Positions 55,901 to 60,169 of a DNA stretch of 64,000 nucleotides are shown here, one piece after another. Positions within the stretch are counted from its first letter, which is position 1. Every line of letters begins with the position of its first letter. The DNA is from Aulostomus chinensis (taxonomy: Eukaryota; Chordata; Actinopteri; Syngnathiformes; Aulostomidae). The translations under genes were made by a program, and so were the position numbers. The stretch lies in assembly GCA_037954235.1 (NCBI GenBank), contig JBBMOA010000004.1, forward strand, positions 2,400,501 through 2,464,500. The letters are read 5' to 3'. The notes beneath the pieces are model-generated. The model did not search any database. It was not told where the DNA came from and saw nothing but the letters and a program-made list of their open reading frames with translations.

Positions 55901-58229
55901 ACAGTGGATTGTTTGTGATTAATGCTTGGCTAGTCAGCTGCACTACATAGCTAGCATAAATTATAACGGCACTTGATATTTTCTTCACCTTGTAATTGCA
56001 ATGCTGGGAATACCACAGACTGGAGATGCAGACCAGCTGAACCAAGGAACATGCAGGAAACTGTACGCTTCTGTGAGTGGTTGATTCAGCCGACAGTATT
56101 GAATGATGAGGACCCATCACATCACTCTCTGGAAACCGTGGAAAAGCGCCTTCACTGAAATGTCAATCAATCAATCAGGAAGGGTGATGTCTACTCTGAA
56201 TGAACAAATGAGTATTTTGTTGCAGGTATAAAGACTACAGGGAGCCCCCCTGGTCTCAGGATGCATACCAGTTCTCCAAGCAGTACTGGTCTGTCCTGGC
56301 TGCAAGACTAGCCTTCGTCATCCTGTTTCAGGTATGAGCATATGGGGAATTCAATTATGGGTTGATGCTAATTTCTTAAGTTCCTACTTTTTAGCTACAG
56401 ACAAAGACAGAATAAACAAATAGATAACAATGGGGGAAACTGACACGTGTTGAGGATTTATACAACAGCACAATAAAAGACTACTGATAGGTTTCACATG
56501 TGTCAGTATTTGTGTCGTGTTCTCATACTCTCTGGAACTAATTCATGAACTAAAAGACAGAGTAATCATGTTTTTACATGTTTGTGTTTGGGGCCAGTCA
56601 ATCTTAATTAGTTGATTTACTCTCTTTCGGGTTCGTGGATATAACAGTTGCCCAAGTCAGTAAGCACCAAACTCATTGGCCCGCATGGTTCTCCGACATA
56701 TGTGGACCAAATGGCCCTCAGCACAAATAAGAGAACAATAATCCCATTTTGAAGACATTTCTCTTGGGACTGGATCCCGTCTACTGCCTAATTTATCACT
56801 GAAATTCTCTCCTTTCTGCTCTGTGTAATTCTTCGTGTGCTCTTTCATCATGTTCCGAGAGGCCCGTATCCACCACATTGTTTTTCCAGTCGCCAGTGTG
56901 CCAGTTTAATCATTTGCAGTGGAAGTAACACATTTATACACCATGCCACAAATGCCAGTTGTATGAGGAGGTGCTGAGAATCTATTCTGCACTGAGCATT
57001 TGGTGTTAACATTTTTTCTTCCAACAACACGTGTTGCTGGACAGAAACTCCAGTCGTATTTTGGCAACCCCTACAACTGATATTTCTGCAGAATTTACAC
57101 ACAGAGATGATTCAGCTAAGTAACGATGTAATTACGTGGGTCATGATCAAATTGTGAAACCACCCTGCACAAAATTCTATTTAAAAAAACAACATTTTTA
57201 GAAGTTTTGTTCATGTTGTCTTGCTAAGACCTGAGTGTACAAATCTGTGTCTTGTGGTTGTTTCAGTATTGTTTTAATCCATTTATAGCAACTAAATTAG
57301 TTTAAGCTAAGTTACTAGCTGCAATCATCCAGACACAGCTCCGGGAGACGTGGTGAACATCATCTGGTTGTGTAATTGGTCCAGACAGACCACATGAGGT
57401 TTTTAGAGGCCTCTGGGACCACATGTGCAACAGCAGCATTGTGGCTATTTCGGCCAGAAAGAAATTGTGTATGGACACGGAAGCACTCATATTTGAATGC
57501 AGAGCAACAACAAAGAAGGAGCACTGCAACCAGATAAGAAAAACCTTGAATCCGATCCCCCTGTTCGGTTCAGTCTTTATTCAAGGTATTATTCAACCTT
57601 GTGCTGACATTTTGAATTTTGCTAAGACCCTGTATCATTGCAACAAAGGTGTCCTAGGTGAAAAGAAATAATGCTTCTCCTCCAAAGCTCTAAGTGAGGA
57701 ATTTTCATTAGGGATCTGGGCAAAAAAAAAAATCTGATCAGGAATTTGTTCTTAATCTCTATTCCCCACTGTCATTATTCTCGCCTTTGACTGATCCCTT
57801 TCTCCTGCTCCCTGCCTCCTCTAGAACCTGGTGATGTTCCTTAGCCTTGTGGTTGCTTGGGTGATCCCAGATATCCCCAAAACCATTGTGGAACAGCTCA
57901 AGCGGGAGAAGAAACTGCTAGTTGATGTCTTCTTACGGGAAGAGAAAGAAAAATTCCAGCTCATCCAGAGCCTCTTCGCCAAGGATGGCTCCCTCCCCCT
58001 GGGTAGCCATGCCCTCCACCCGGGCCAGGGCTATCCCACCCAGGGCCACTTCAGTACTCTTCCTCCAGGTCTCACTCAAGGGCTGGCTGGAAACAGAGGA
58101 GAAGGGGGAGGAGCTGGAGGAGGAGGAGGAGGGACCAGGGCAAGATGCAGGGCAGCCAGCTTCAGCCAGTTCAGCAGGAAGATCCCCCCTTCACCCAGAA
58201 ATGAAAATTCAAGACACACAGCTGTGTGA
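8316..58229 (+). CDS. ano2: Anoctamin-2-like calcium-activated chloride channel, partial gene (23 exons, 5' end missing)
   Basis: Anoctamins of the ANO1/ANO2 group are dimeric plasma-membrane chloride channels opened by cytosolic calcium; ANO2 acts in olfactory cilia and photoreceptor terminals. The 23 exons join in phase to 887 codons plus stop. Seen: HAPW dimerisation-domain signature, ten hydrophobic segments, and all six calcium ligands known from mouse ANO1: N and E of QNNIFEIG (TM6), both E of TPEYMEM (TM7), E and D of IEIRLDAKK (TM8). The TM6 glycine hinge (MLGKQ) and pore lysines (LLKFMN, FFKGR) are also kept. ANO2 is preferred over ANO1 because of YQFSKQYW before TM10, LLVDVFLREE after it, a basic RARCRAAS stretch and the HTAV terminus (mammalian ANO2 ends HTNV). 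Mammalian ANO2 is about 1000 residues, so the first 150-190 are absent. No frameshift or stop interrupts it. Whether this is the only fish copy or one of two paralogues cannot be told. Confidence 0.93.
8415..9340 (+). other. ano2: Intron w1
   Basis: A GT..AG intron. Most of it (about 8805-9215) is a copy of the TAAAG-type inverted-repeat transposon described separately. Confidence 0.85.
8805..9215. mobile_element. TAAAG-type transposon, shortened copy
   Basis: The left part (TGATACTTCACCCAAAAAGT, AAATGGGTGTCAAGCTCACC) and the right part (GTGGAGTCTGCGG, GGTCAAGACACATGTTTAT) match the ends of the 30331-30907 copy in the same order. The middle is shorter. Confidence 0.6.
9341..9492 (+). CDS. 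ano2: ano2 exon w2: dimerisation domain
   Basis: It encodes SYELKEEG through SRDKLH plus two bases of a Leu codon. Members of the family have MYEIK..., KL..LQPRVP and SREK at the same places. The acceptor is TTTCATCAG and the donor GTAAGA. The middle of the exon (Ser-rich, then QPKVPHQ) is the less conserved linker of this domain. Confidence 0.9.
9493..9984 (+). other. ano2: Intron w2
   Basis: A GT..AG intron of 492 bp. I see no repeat or regulatory site in it. Confidence 0.85.
9985..10039 (+). CDS. ano2: ano2 exon w3: dimerisation domain, FFDNATR motif
   Basis: It encodes YNITSKDTFFDNATRGRI. The DTFFDNATR string is nearly invariant in ANO1 and ANO2. The first base completes the Leu codon split with the previous exon, and the donor GTAAGT follows a full codon. 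Confidence 0.93.
10129..10180 (+). CDS. ano2: ano2 exon w4: dimerisation domain
   Basis: It encodes VYEILRRTVCVRTCQTI plus one base of a Gly codon, matching VHEILKRT...... in ANO2. The intron before it is only 89 bp, the shortest in the gene. The donor is GTGAGT. Confidence 0.9.
12483..12863 (+). mobile_element. Full-length SINE-1 with 13-bp target-site duplication
   Basis: ATGGCATCTCCCC (12483-12495) and ATGTCATCTCCCC (12851-12863) flank a 355-bp SINE. It has a tRNA-like head with B box GGTTCGAGTCC, the CTTTCTGTGTGGAGTCTCCA body, the GGCCCTGTGATGGACTGGCG core and a GGATGG tail. It is the best preserved copy here. Confidence 0.88.
13985..14000 (+). repeat. hAT-like terminal sequence, fragment
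   Basis: TTAGGGGTCACCAACC resembles the CAGGGGTC.CCAACC ends of many hAT elements. The partner end is not found. Confidence 0.3.
14885..14940 (+). CDS. ano2: ano2 exon w5: dimerisation domain
   Basis: It encodes (G)ISTLIAKGVYDAAFPLHD, aligned with the family INSLIANNIYEAAYPLHD. The acceptor follows a CT-rich tract (TTTCCTCTCTCTCAG) and the donor is GTAAGT. Confidence 0.93.
14941..15722 (+). other. ano2: Intron w5
   Basis: A GT..AG intron with short TAT/TAG trinucleotide runs near 15120-15165 and a CT-rich acceptor tract. Nothing else recognised. Confidence 0.85.
15723..15770 (+). CDS. ano2: ano2 exon w6: linker before TM0/TM1
   Basis: It encodes GDYKVIGHPEERNDRQ, 16 codons, both borders phase 0. 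It matches the short GEYDSPEDDMNDRK segment of ANO2. The (CT)n-like acceptor tract ends CTCATTCCTTAG; the donor is GTACGC. Confidence 0.88.
15771..17344 (+). other. ano2: Intron w6
   Basis: A GT..AG intron. Around 16440-17160 the base composition changes and the stretch ends with AAATAAACCTCTG and then TGCACGTCTCTGCG, a form common at the end of fish retroelements; I cannot place it in a family. Confidence 0.8.
16440..17160. repeat. Possible retroelement fragment, unassigned
   Basis: The right end has an AATAAA followed by a CTCTG...TGCACGTCTCTGCG...CTCCTCGTCC stretch that resembles ends of fish LTR or SINE-like repeats. A 147-codon open frame at 16591-17034 shows no recognisable domain. No flanking duplication was found. 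Confidence 0.25.
17345..17409 (+). CDS. ano2: ano2 exon w7: end of N-terminal domain
   Basis: It encodes ILHEEWARYSAFYKYQPIDLV plus two bases of an Arg codon. EWARY.VFYK.QPIDLIRKYFGEK is a strong family signature crossing into the next exon. Acceptor TTGTCAG, donor GTAATA (slightly off consensus). Confidence 0.94.
17410..18014 (+). other. ano2: Intron w7
   Basis: A GT..AG intron of 605 bp with an 18-bp T run near 17727-17744. Nothing else recognised. Confidence 0.85.
18015..18149 (+). CDS. ano2: ano2 exon w8: TM1
   Basis: It starts with KYFGEKIGLYFAWLGVYTQ and continues through a hydrophobic helix (LLVPASIVGIIVFGYG) into the extracellular side (VATVDTNIP). This is TM1 of the ten-helix fold. 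Both borders split codons (1 base in, 2 bases out). Confidence 0.95.
18410..18514 (+). repeat. Polypyrimidine (CT)-rich tract
   Basis: About 105 bases almost entirely C and T on the + strand, with imperfect CTCT units. It directly precedes the (AC)n array. Confidence 0.9.
18521..18558 (+). repeat. (AC)n microsatellite
   Basis: Uninterrupted AC dinucleotides, about 19 units. It is inverted relative to the (GT)n array 97 bp downstream. Confidence 0.97.
18656..18721 (+). repeat. (GT)n microsatellite
   Basis: About 33 uninterrupted GT units, preceded by CATGTGCG. It can pair with the (AC)n array upstream on the same strand. Confidence 0.97.
18991..19151 (+). CDS. ano2: ano2 exon w9: Cys-rich first extracellular loop and start of TM2
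   Basis: It has five cysteines in MCDE, TMCP, PLCD, GACD and TACG, the loop Cys pattern of ANO1/ANO2, and one N-glycosylation sequon (NFT). It ends with the TM2 start FDNPATVFFAIFMSLW. The donor is GTGAGT. Confidence 0.95.
19861..19926 (-). mobile_element. Very short 5'-truncated SINE insertion with 11-bp target-site duplication
   Basis: AGATGTATCTC occurs at 19861-19871 and again at 19916-19926. Between the copies lie 44 bases that match the 3' end of the SINE-1 family in reverse (CATCCATCC tail, then AGCCTTCGGGTGAGAGGCGG). This looks like a retrotransposed copy cut off almost at once. Confidence 0.75.
20120..20227 (+). repeat. (TG)n array ending in the exon w10 splice acceptor
   Basis: About 31 TG units (20120-20181), then interrupted TG/TC/CG units, run to TGTGTAG at the exon border. 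There is no ordinary pyrimidine tract between the repeat and the AG. Confidence 0.95.
20228..20310 (+). CDS. ano2: ano2 exon w10: end of TM2 and start of first intracellular loop
   Basis: It encodes (A)VLFLEHWKRRQISLSFSWDL followed by TGIEEDE; the family has FLE.WKR...L...WDLTGIEEEE. The splice acceptor has no normal pyrimidine tract: it is the end of a TG repeat (see the repeat at 20120-20227), so inclusion of this exon may be weak or variable. The exon holds the end of TM2, so skipping would break the channel and, being 83 nt, also the frame. Confidence 0.94.
20740..21545 (+). mobile_element. Degenerate L1-type LINE 3' end
   Basis: At about 20848-20990 the + strand reads RWIHETLQ, a stop, IKLERIKF and ..KTFPRNLE.SL, which resembles the C-terminal W-I..-I.LE.I.F...-W.PFL pattern of L1-type ORF2 proteins. 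A G-rich 3'UTR-like stretch and AATAAAGATAT near 21528 follow. The copy has at least one stop and carries a SINE inside it. Confidence 0.5.
21025..21287 (-). mobile_element. SINE-1 copy with perfect 10-bp target-site duplication
   Basis: CTTTAATTGA is found at 21025-21034 and 21278-21287. Between them lies a reverse-oriented SINE: ATCCATCC tail, GGTGAGAGGCGGAGTTCACC core, and a tRNA-like head ending GTGCTGCCC. The middle is deleted relative to the copy at 12496-12850. Confidence 0.85.
21794..21880 (+). CDS. ano2: ano2 exon w11: first intracellular loop, lysine-rich
   Basis: It encodes EHPRPKYETILLQKR, then a very basic tail (KQKIKKKKKKNE). EH.RPEYE matches ANO2 at the same place; the basic run is longer than I expect from mammals. 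It has 87 nt, both borders phase 0, so it could be skipped without frame loss. Confidence 0.9.
21881..23255 (+). other. ano2: Intron w11
   Basis: A GT..AG intron with an 18-bp A run (22341-22358) and a CTCF-like motif in reverse (22281-22295). Nothing else recognised. Confidence 0.85.
22281..22295 (-). promoter_or_regulatory. CTCF-like motif
   Basis: On the minus strand CACCAACAGATGGCA fits the CTCF core CCANNAGRKGGCA. Confidence 0.35.
23256..23339 (+). CDS. ano2: ano2 exon w12: probable cassette exon in first intracellular loop
   Basis: It encodes 28 residues, PEKPEDGTVTGKDRWRQ then KLLSALAAGTP. The acceptor (CTATCTTGCAG) and donor (GTAACC) are good, and both borders are phase 0 (84 nt). 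I do not recall an equally clear counterpart in mammalian ANO2, so this is the least certain exon. It sits where ANO1 has its alternatively spliced loop segments. Confidence 0.72.
25379..25401 (+). repeat. (AC)n microsatellite
   Basis: About 11 AC units. Confidence 0.95.
27168..27209 (+). repeat. (GT)n/(GC)n microsatellite
   Basis: GT units interrupted by GCGTGTGT steps. On the minus strand it codes the His/Thr tail of a spurious open frame. Confidence 0.95.
28252..28326 (+). CDS. ano2: ano2 exon w13: start of TM3
   Basis: It encodes AAIDKLTWKDRLPGYFINVS then SILFM. KLTWKDR.PGY is a strong signature just before TM3. Length 75 nt, phase 0 at both ends; donor GTCAGC is weak. Confidence 0.94.
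28552..28753 (+). CDS. ano2: ano2 exon w14: TM3 and TM4
   Basis: It encodes the rest of TM3 (FGLTFSAVFGVIIYRIT), a short loop, and TM4 (VRVTVTATAVIINLVVILI) with the family's LDEIYGAVA motif. This is the longest internal exon at 202 nt. Donor GTAAGT. Confidence 0.96.
28754..30166 (+). other. ano2: Intron w14
   Basis: A GT..AG intron with a GT-rich then (GA)n stretch at about 29884-29945. Nothing else recognised. Confidence 0.85.
30167..30278 (+). CDS. ano2: ano2 exon w15: TM5 and pore lysines
   Basis: It encodes IPKTETNFEERLVLKAF, then LLKFMNAYAPIFYVAFFKG. The two lysines align with K588 and K603 of mouse ANO1 (ac isoform), which influence anion selectivity. Both borders split codons. Confidence 0.96.
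30279..31020 (+). other. ano2: Intron w15
   Basis: A GT..AG intron, most of which is a full copy of the TAAAG-type inverted-repeat transposon (30331-30907). Confidence 0.85.
30331..30907. mobile_element. Non-autonomous DNA transposon, TAAAG-type terminal inverted repeats, full copy
   Basis: The left end reads TTAAAGCGATTCTTCACTCA and the right end, reversed, TTAAAGTGACACTCCACCCA, then both continue through AAA.GTGT to GGGTGTC. The 577-bp unit has no transposase reading frame. Partial copies are at 8805-9215, 35926-36118 and 59885-60169. The flanks allow a TA, TAA or TTAA duplication, so the superfamily is open. Confidence 0.75.
31021..31078 (+). CDS. ano2: ano2 exon w16: re-entrant/TM5-TM6 region
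   Basis: It encodes FAGRPGNYVYVFNDYRMEE, matching F.GRPG.YVYVF..YRMEECAPGGC across the next border. The acceptor follows a run of T; the donor is GTTAGT. Confidence 0.95.
31181..31281 (+). CDS. ano2: ano2 exon w17: TM6 with first calcium ligands
   Basis: It encodes CAPGGCLIELCIQLSIIMLG and KQLIQNNIFEIGI. The first N of NN and the E of FEIG align with N650 and E654 of mouse ANO1, and MLGKQ carries the hinge glycine (G644) that lets TM6 move on calcium binding. All are intact. Confidence 0.96.
31282..32815 (+). other. ano2: Intron w17
   Basis: A GT..AG intron. The second half is a local tandem duplication (32221-32671). I see nothing recognisable in 31282-32220. Confidence 0.85.
32221..32671 (+). 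repeat. Two-unit tandem duplication of about 220 bp
   Basis: Unit 1 (32221-32439) and unit 2 (32451-32671) share CTCCCTGA..AT.CTC, AAGGACAAAC, GTGAGCAGA, TTTGTTTCCTTGTGG, AAAATTGAGTTTGACACTT, TGAACTCTTTCACATGCCTC and CATTAATTA in the same order. They differ at scattered bases and by small indels. Confidence 0.85.
32816..32958 (+). CDS. ano2: ano2 exon w18: TM6-TM7 loop and TM7 calcium ligands
   Basis: It begins KLKKLVRMLKDK, passes a charged low-complexity part (GGGEEEKEEERPP), then QWNLDYALVPFEGLTPEYME. The two glutamates of PEYMEM align with E702 and E705 of mouse ANO1. The donor GTGAGC is followed within 8 nt by a CA repeat. Confidence 0.95.
32966..33010 (+). repeat. (CA)n array next to the exon w18 donor
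   Basis: The intron starts GTGAGCC and then about 21 CA units with one AA break. The repeat begins 8 nt into the intron. Confidence 0.96.
35736..35749 (+). promoter_or_regulatory. CTCF-like motif
   Basis: CACCAGGGGGCAAC fits the CTCF core except for its first base. Confidence 0.35.
35926..36118. mobile_element. TAAAG-type transposon, left-end fragment
   Basis: TTTAAGTGATACTTCACCC, then GTACTCACAAATGGG and CTGCCTCTTTGTG match the left end of the full copy. The right end is not seen. Confidence 0.6.
36945..38099 (-). mobile_element. Inactive Tc1/mariner transposon, 3' end missing
   Basis: The minus strand codes a broken Tc1-type transposase. The N-terminal part (37509-37826) has a helix-turn-helix (VSQRKIARSLKLSSSTV, then IQRLRESG). 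The middle (37170-37493) has RSDESKFEVLFG with the first catalytic Asp. A third piece, down to about 36985, has FQQDNARPHTAS with the second Asp and LCRRRIGVL. The pieces lie in different frames. The sequence stops matching at about 36945, before the expected third acidic residue, so it cannot be active. At the transposase 5' side (right end) the inverted repeat reads, on the minus strand, ACAAACCCGATTCC; it has inner (37888-37907) and outer (38071-38090) direct repeats 183 bp apart. Confidence 0.88.
38214..38256 (+). repeat. (GT)n/(GC)n microsatellite
   Basis: GTGTGTGCGCGC units, alternating purine-pyrimidine throughout. Confidence 0.95.
39392..39544 (+). CDS. ano2: ano2 exon w19: TM7-TM8 with last calcium ligands
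   Basis: It encodes IQFGFVSLFVASFPLAPLF, then ALLNNVIEIRLDAKKF and VTELRRPVAARAKDI. E and D of EIRLD align with E734 and D738 of mouse ANO1, completing the calcium site. Acceptor CTCGCCTACAG, donor GTAGGC. Confidence 0.96.
40477..40570 (-). repeat. (AAT)n plus SINE-like tail
   Basis: About 12 AAT units, then ACATTTTATTTGTAAGTGCA and AAAGTGCTATAAAA. The layout resembles the tail of the SINE-2 copy at 6148-6415 (TTTTATAT.GCGC...CAAAGCGCTTTACA). No tRNA-like head is attached. Confidence 0.5.
41498..41573 (+). repeat. (AT)n microsatellite
   Basis: About 38 uninterrupted AT units, preceded by a short CT run. Confidence 0.97.
41872..41948 (+). repeat. (AT)n microsatellite
   Basis: About 38 uninterrupted AT units, 300 bp from the previous array. 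Confidence 0.97.
42752..43075 (+). mobile_element. SINE-1 copy, 3' truncated
   Basis: It starts GGGCGGCACGG and has an exact RNA polymerase III A-box match (TGGTGCAGTGG, 42764-42774), a decayed B box (GGTTTAAGCCCC), the CTTTCTGTGTGGAGTCTCCA body and the GGGATAGGCTCCA end. The usual GGATGG tail is missing. Confidence 0.85.
43257..43270 (+). promoter_or_regulatory. CTCF-like motif
   Basis: CCACAAGGTGGCAA is a close match to the CTCF core CCAC.AGGTGGCAG. Confidence 0.4.
43865..43917 (+). CDS. ano2: ano2 exon w20: start of TM9
   Basis: It encodes (G)IWYNILSGMGKFSVIIN, 53 nt. The family reads GIW..IL.G.GK..VI.NAF across the next border. Donor GTAAGT. Confidence 0.94.
43918..44696 (+). other. ano2: Intron w20
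   Basis: A GT..AG intron with (AC)n at 44434-44462. Its acceptor (CTCGAG) is off consensus. Confidence 0.85.
44697..44875 (+). CDS. ano2: ano2 exon w21: TM9 and last extracellular loop
   Basis: It encodes AFVISFTSDFIPRLVYQYMY, then SQTGTMHGFIDHTLSYFNVS and a loop ending in a Cys. HTLS(Y/F)FNVS carries an N-glycosylation sequon seen in the family. The acceptor ends CTCGAG, with G rather than C or T before AG, which is unusual and weak; the reading continuity leaves little doubt about the border. Confidence 0.93.
46351..46365 (+). repeat. hAT-like terminal sequence, fragment
   Basis: CAGAGGTCACCAACC resembles a hAT end and the sequence at 13985. The partner end is not found. Confidence 0.3.
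46951..46991 (+). repeat. (AT)n microsatellite
   Basis: About 20 AT units. Confidence 0.95.
48003..48090 (-). repeat. (AAT)n plus SINE-like tail
   Basis: About 8 AAT units, then AAAGCTTTTATTTAAAGGCG and CACTCAAGGTCGCCGTACAG. It has the same layout as 40477-40570 but a different sequence. Confidence 0.5.
49069..49096 (+). repeat. (GA)n microsatellite
   Basis: About 14 GA units in a longer purine-rich stretch (49052-49140). Confidence 0.95.
49399..49543 (+). repeat. Two (CA)n arrays
   Basis: CA arrays at 49399-49422 and 49516-49543, separated by unique sequence. Confidence 0.95.
49888..49937 (+). repeat. (GT)n microsatellite
   Basis: About 25 GT units, running into GCGCACGCGTGTGCGTG. Confidence 0.96.
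51835..52640. mobile_element. Non-autonomous hAT-like element with 8-bp duplication
   Basis: The ends are TAAGGCCGCAACTAACGA and, reversed, TAAGGCTGCAACAACGA. They are flanked by ATTATAGC (51827-51834) and ATTCTAGC (52641-52648), 7 of 8 identical, the duplication size of hAT elements. Sub-terminal ATCGATTAATCGAT motifs occur at both ends. No transposase is coded. Confidence 0.8.
52133..52376. mobile_element. Small inverted-repeat element inside the hAT element
   Basis: AAAGCCTGGTTTCT (52133-52146) and its exact reverse complement AGAAACCAGGCTTT (52363-52376) bound 244 bp. The ends resemble PIF/Harbinger-type MITEs, but a clean 3-bp duplication is not visible. Confidence 0.6.
56226..56331 (+). 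CDS. ano2: ano2 exon w22: start of TM10
   Basis: It encodes YKDYREPPWSQDAYQFSKQY, then WSVLAARLAFVILFQ. KDYREPPW is invariant in the group; QFSKQYW is ANO2-like (ANO1 has DISKDFW). It is preceded by the longest intron (11.35 kb). Confidence 0.96.
56332..57824 (+). other. ano2: Intron w22
   Basis: A GT..AG intron of 1.5 kb. I see no repeat or regulatory site in it. Confidence 0.85.
57825..58229 (+). CDS. ano2: ano2 exon w23: end of TM10, cytosolic tail and stop
   Basis: It encodes NLVMFLSLVVAWVIPDIPKT, a charged amphipathic stretch (KREKKLLVDVFLREEKEK), a low-complexity Pro/Gly/His tail, a GGA-coded glycine run, the basic TRARCRAAS segment and the end SRHTAV followed by TGA. The last residues form a class I PDZ ligand (T-x-V). 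In mammals this end of ANO2 binds PSD-95-type scaffolds at photoreceptor terminals. The tail is longer than mammalian ANO2 because of the low-complexity part. A second open frame runs through the same exon but lacks family similarity. Confidence 0.94.
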   Translation, partial: NLVMFLSLVVAWVIPDIPKTIVEQLKREKKLLVDVFLREEKEKFQLIQSLFAKDGSLPLGSHALHPGQGYPTQGHFSTLPPGLTQGLAGNRGEGGGAGGGGGGTRARCRAASFSQFSRKIPPSPRNENSRHTAV

Positions 58230-58339
58230 CATGTAACAAAGCGCAACAAGCGGACATGTTGCTCGGGTGACTCAATCCATGTGTGTTTGTGCCTGTTGTG
58301 TCCCGACGTATGACTGTGCCAGAGCGGAATGCTGTGATG

Positions 58340-58345
58340 AATAAA
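58340..58345 (+). promoter_or_regulatory. ano2: Candidate polyadenylation signal AATAAA
   Basis: The first AATAAA after the stop codon lies about 110 nt downstream, giving a very short 3'UTR if used. A second candidate is at 58474-58479. No transcript data allow a choice. Confidence 0.45.
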
Positions 58346-58473
58346 ATCGGAACTTTAAACATGAAATTCATTGCTCGCAATGTGGTCGAATGTGTGTGCG
58401 AGTGTGTCGTACCTACTGTCCTCATTTTTATGTTTATCTTGCGAGGCACATTAGCTTCATAGCGTAGACAAGC

Positions 58474-58479
58474 AATAAA
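58474..58479 (+). promoter_or_regulatory. ano2: Second candidate polyadenylation signal AATAAA
   Basis: This AATAAA lies about 245 nt after the stop codon and is followed by a TG-containing stretch. It would give a 3'UTR of roughly 270 nt. Confidence 0.4.
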
Positions 58480-59884
58480 TACTGTAGTAGGCTGAGATAC
58501 GAAAAGAGACCATAAAAGAAGGGACAGATTCAGCAATGAACACTTGGTGGCTCAGTGCAGCTTGGAACTTTTATGTGTTCATGGTCTTAATGTATCTATT
58601 TTGAAACAGAATTTGTAGCAACTATAAAACACCAGATTCTATGTAGTTTACACATACACAAGCCTCTTCATTTCCTTTGGCTTCTAATATTTTACATTTT
58701 ACTGTGTCACAACTTTCTCCTCGATCAAGAAATACTTCTCCAACTTTACATCTGAAACTGTATCATCAGCCACAACTTCACATCTTGTACTTGCTGATTG
58801 AGATACGTGCAGATAGGTTTTTTTTGTTAGTCATAGACTCCTGTTTTAGAATTAGATGCTCTGTAAAGCAATCATTTCTCAGAAGGACTAAATAACTACA
58901 TGTAGTAACCTGTGACAACATAGAAAGCCAACATGTTATGCGTATGTTGAATCGGAGTGAGCCAGAAATGATTTTGTCAAAGTAACAACGACATCATCAG
59001 CATTAGTCAGACTGTATATTCAGACATTCCTGCAGATTAGTAGATTTTCTCTTCTTTGGCCTGATTAGGAAGATCTCAGTGGTGTCATACAACCTCTGTA
59101 GCCTTATTGGTGGTCTTCATTTATTCATTGAAACTGTGTGGATCAAACTGGGCCATCTGCTTCTGACTGGGAACCAGATTAATCCCTGATGTTCGATAAT
59201 TAAAGCTACAAACAATCACGGAGTACTAACATGGCATAATTGTAAACTCATTAAATTAGTTATTGCATGTTAAAGTTAAAATTTGAATTCTAAATACATA
59301 AAAAACTGCTATGATACAACAGCTACTGTTTTATGTTCTTTTTCTTTAGCATATTGATGAGAAGCATTGATTTATTATACATACTGATTGCAGGATGGTG
59401 CCCATGTATTTCTGATTAAAATGACTTGCCCAGAGAATAAGCCCTCAACATTTTTTAACCGTTGGGTTTGGTAGTGTCCCCCATGGCAGCTCAGGCTATT
59501 TTCCTTCACTCCATGGAATCGTCAGTGAAAAAAATATCATTAATTCCTTAAATAGTTGAAAGTAAATATAAATGTTTCCTATATAATCATGAACAAAGAG
59601 TGAGATGTTTGCGGTTATTTTTATTTATTTGTTGTTGTTTTTTTCACCCAACATGGTTTTGTGCCTAATCCTTTACCAGACTGGAACCACAGCATTATCG
59701 CAGCGATCTAAAACTATGGCATTTTCCACTTAAAGGCATGTCAAACTAACTACAACCCTTCTGGTTCAACACTTACGAACGTTAGCGCTGGACGGGACTA
59801 GCTGGCTCATTCAGTTGAACCAAGGTGTTCATCAAGGCTCTGTCATGGTTCTCAGGAAGTGTGATATAGTTTGTCTTCAGCTCA

Positions 59885-60169
59885 GATCAAAGTGCTTGTG
59901 GATTACTGAGTACATGGCGTGATGAAAAAAAAAAAAGATTATATGAGGCAGTGCACTTGAGAGTTTATAAATAGACATTTTTGAGCAGTTTTGCAGGTTT
60001 TTGTAGTTGGTTGTTGGGTAACGTCAAGCTAAATATGAACGACTGGCAGTTTTTTTGCAGTCTAGAGAGGCAAAGATGTAATGCAGGAGGGAGAAAAGGG
60101 GTCTTTGTGGGTTCAAGACACCTATTTGTGAGTGATAATGAAAAAAAATTAGTTTAAGTAAAGCTTTAA
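59885..60169. mobile_element. TAAAG-type transposon, right-end fragment
   Basis: GTGGATTACTGAGTAC, TTGAGAGTTTATAAAT and GTTCAAGACACCTATTTGTG match the right half of the full copy; the end reads AGTAAAGCTTTAA. Confidence 0.5.

Larger units (their letters stand above)
44876..56225 (+). other. ano2: Intron w21, longest of the gene
   Basis: An 11.35-kb GT..AG intron. It contains a G run (45262-45270), a hAT-like end (46351-46365), (AT)n (46951-46991), a T run (47297-47315), (AAT)n with a tail (48003-48090), (GA)n (49069-49096), several CA/GT arrays (49399-49937), and the nested LINE/hAT/MITE block (51601-53094). Between 50330 and 51240 repeated GGAAATT/GGGAATT words suggest an old repeat I cannot place. 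I see nothing in 53100-56225. Confidence 0.85.

Noticed and set aside
57922..58236. 104-codon alternative frame within the last exon
   Set aside because: It gives Glu-rich low complexity; the frame with TM10, RARCRAAS and HTAV is the family frame.
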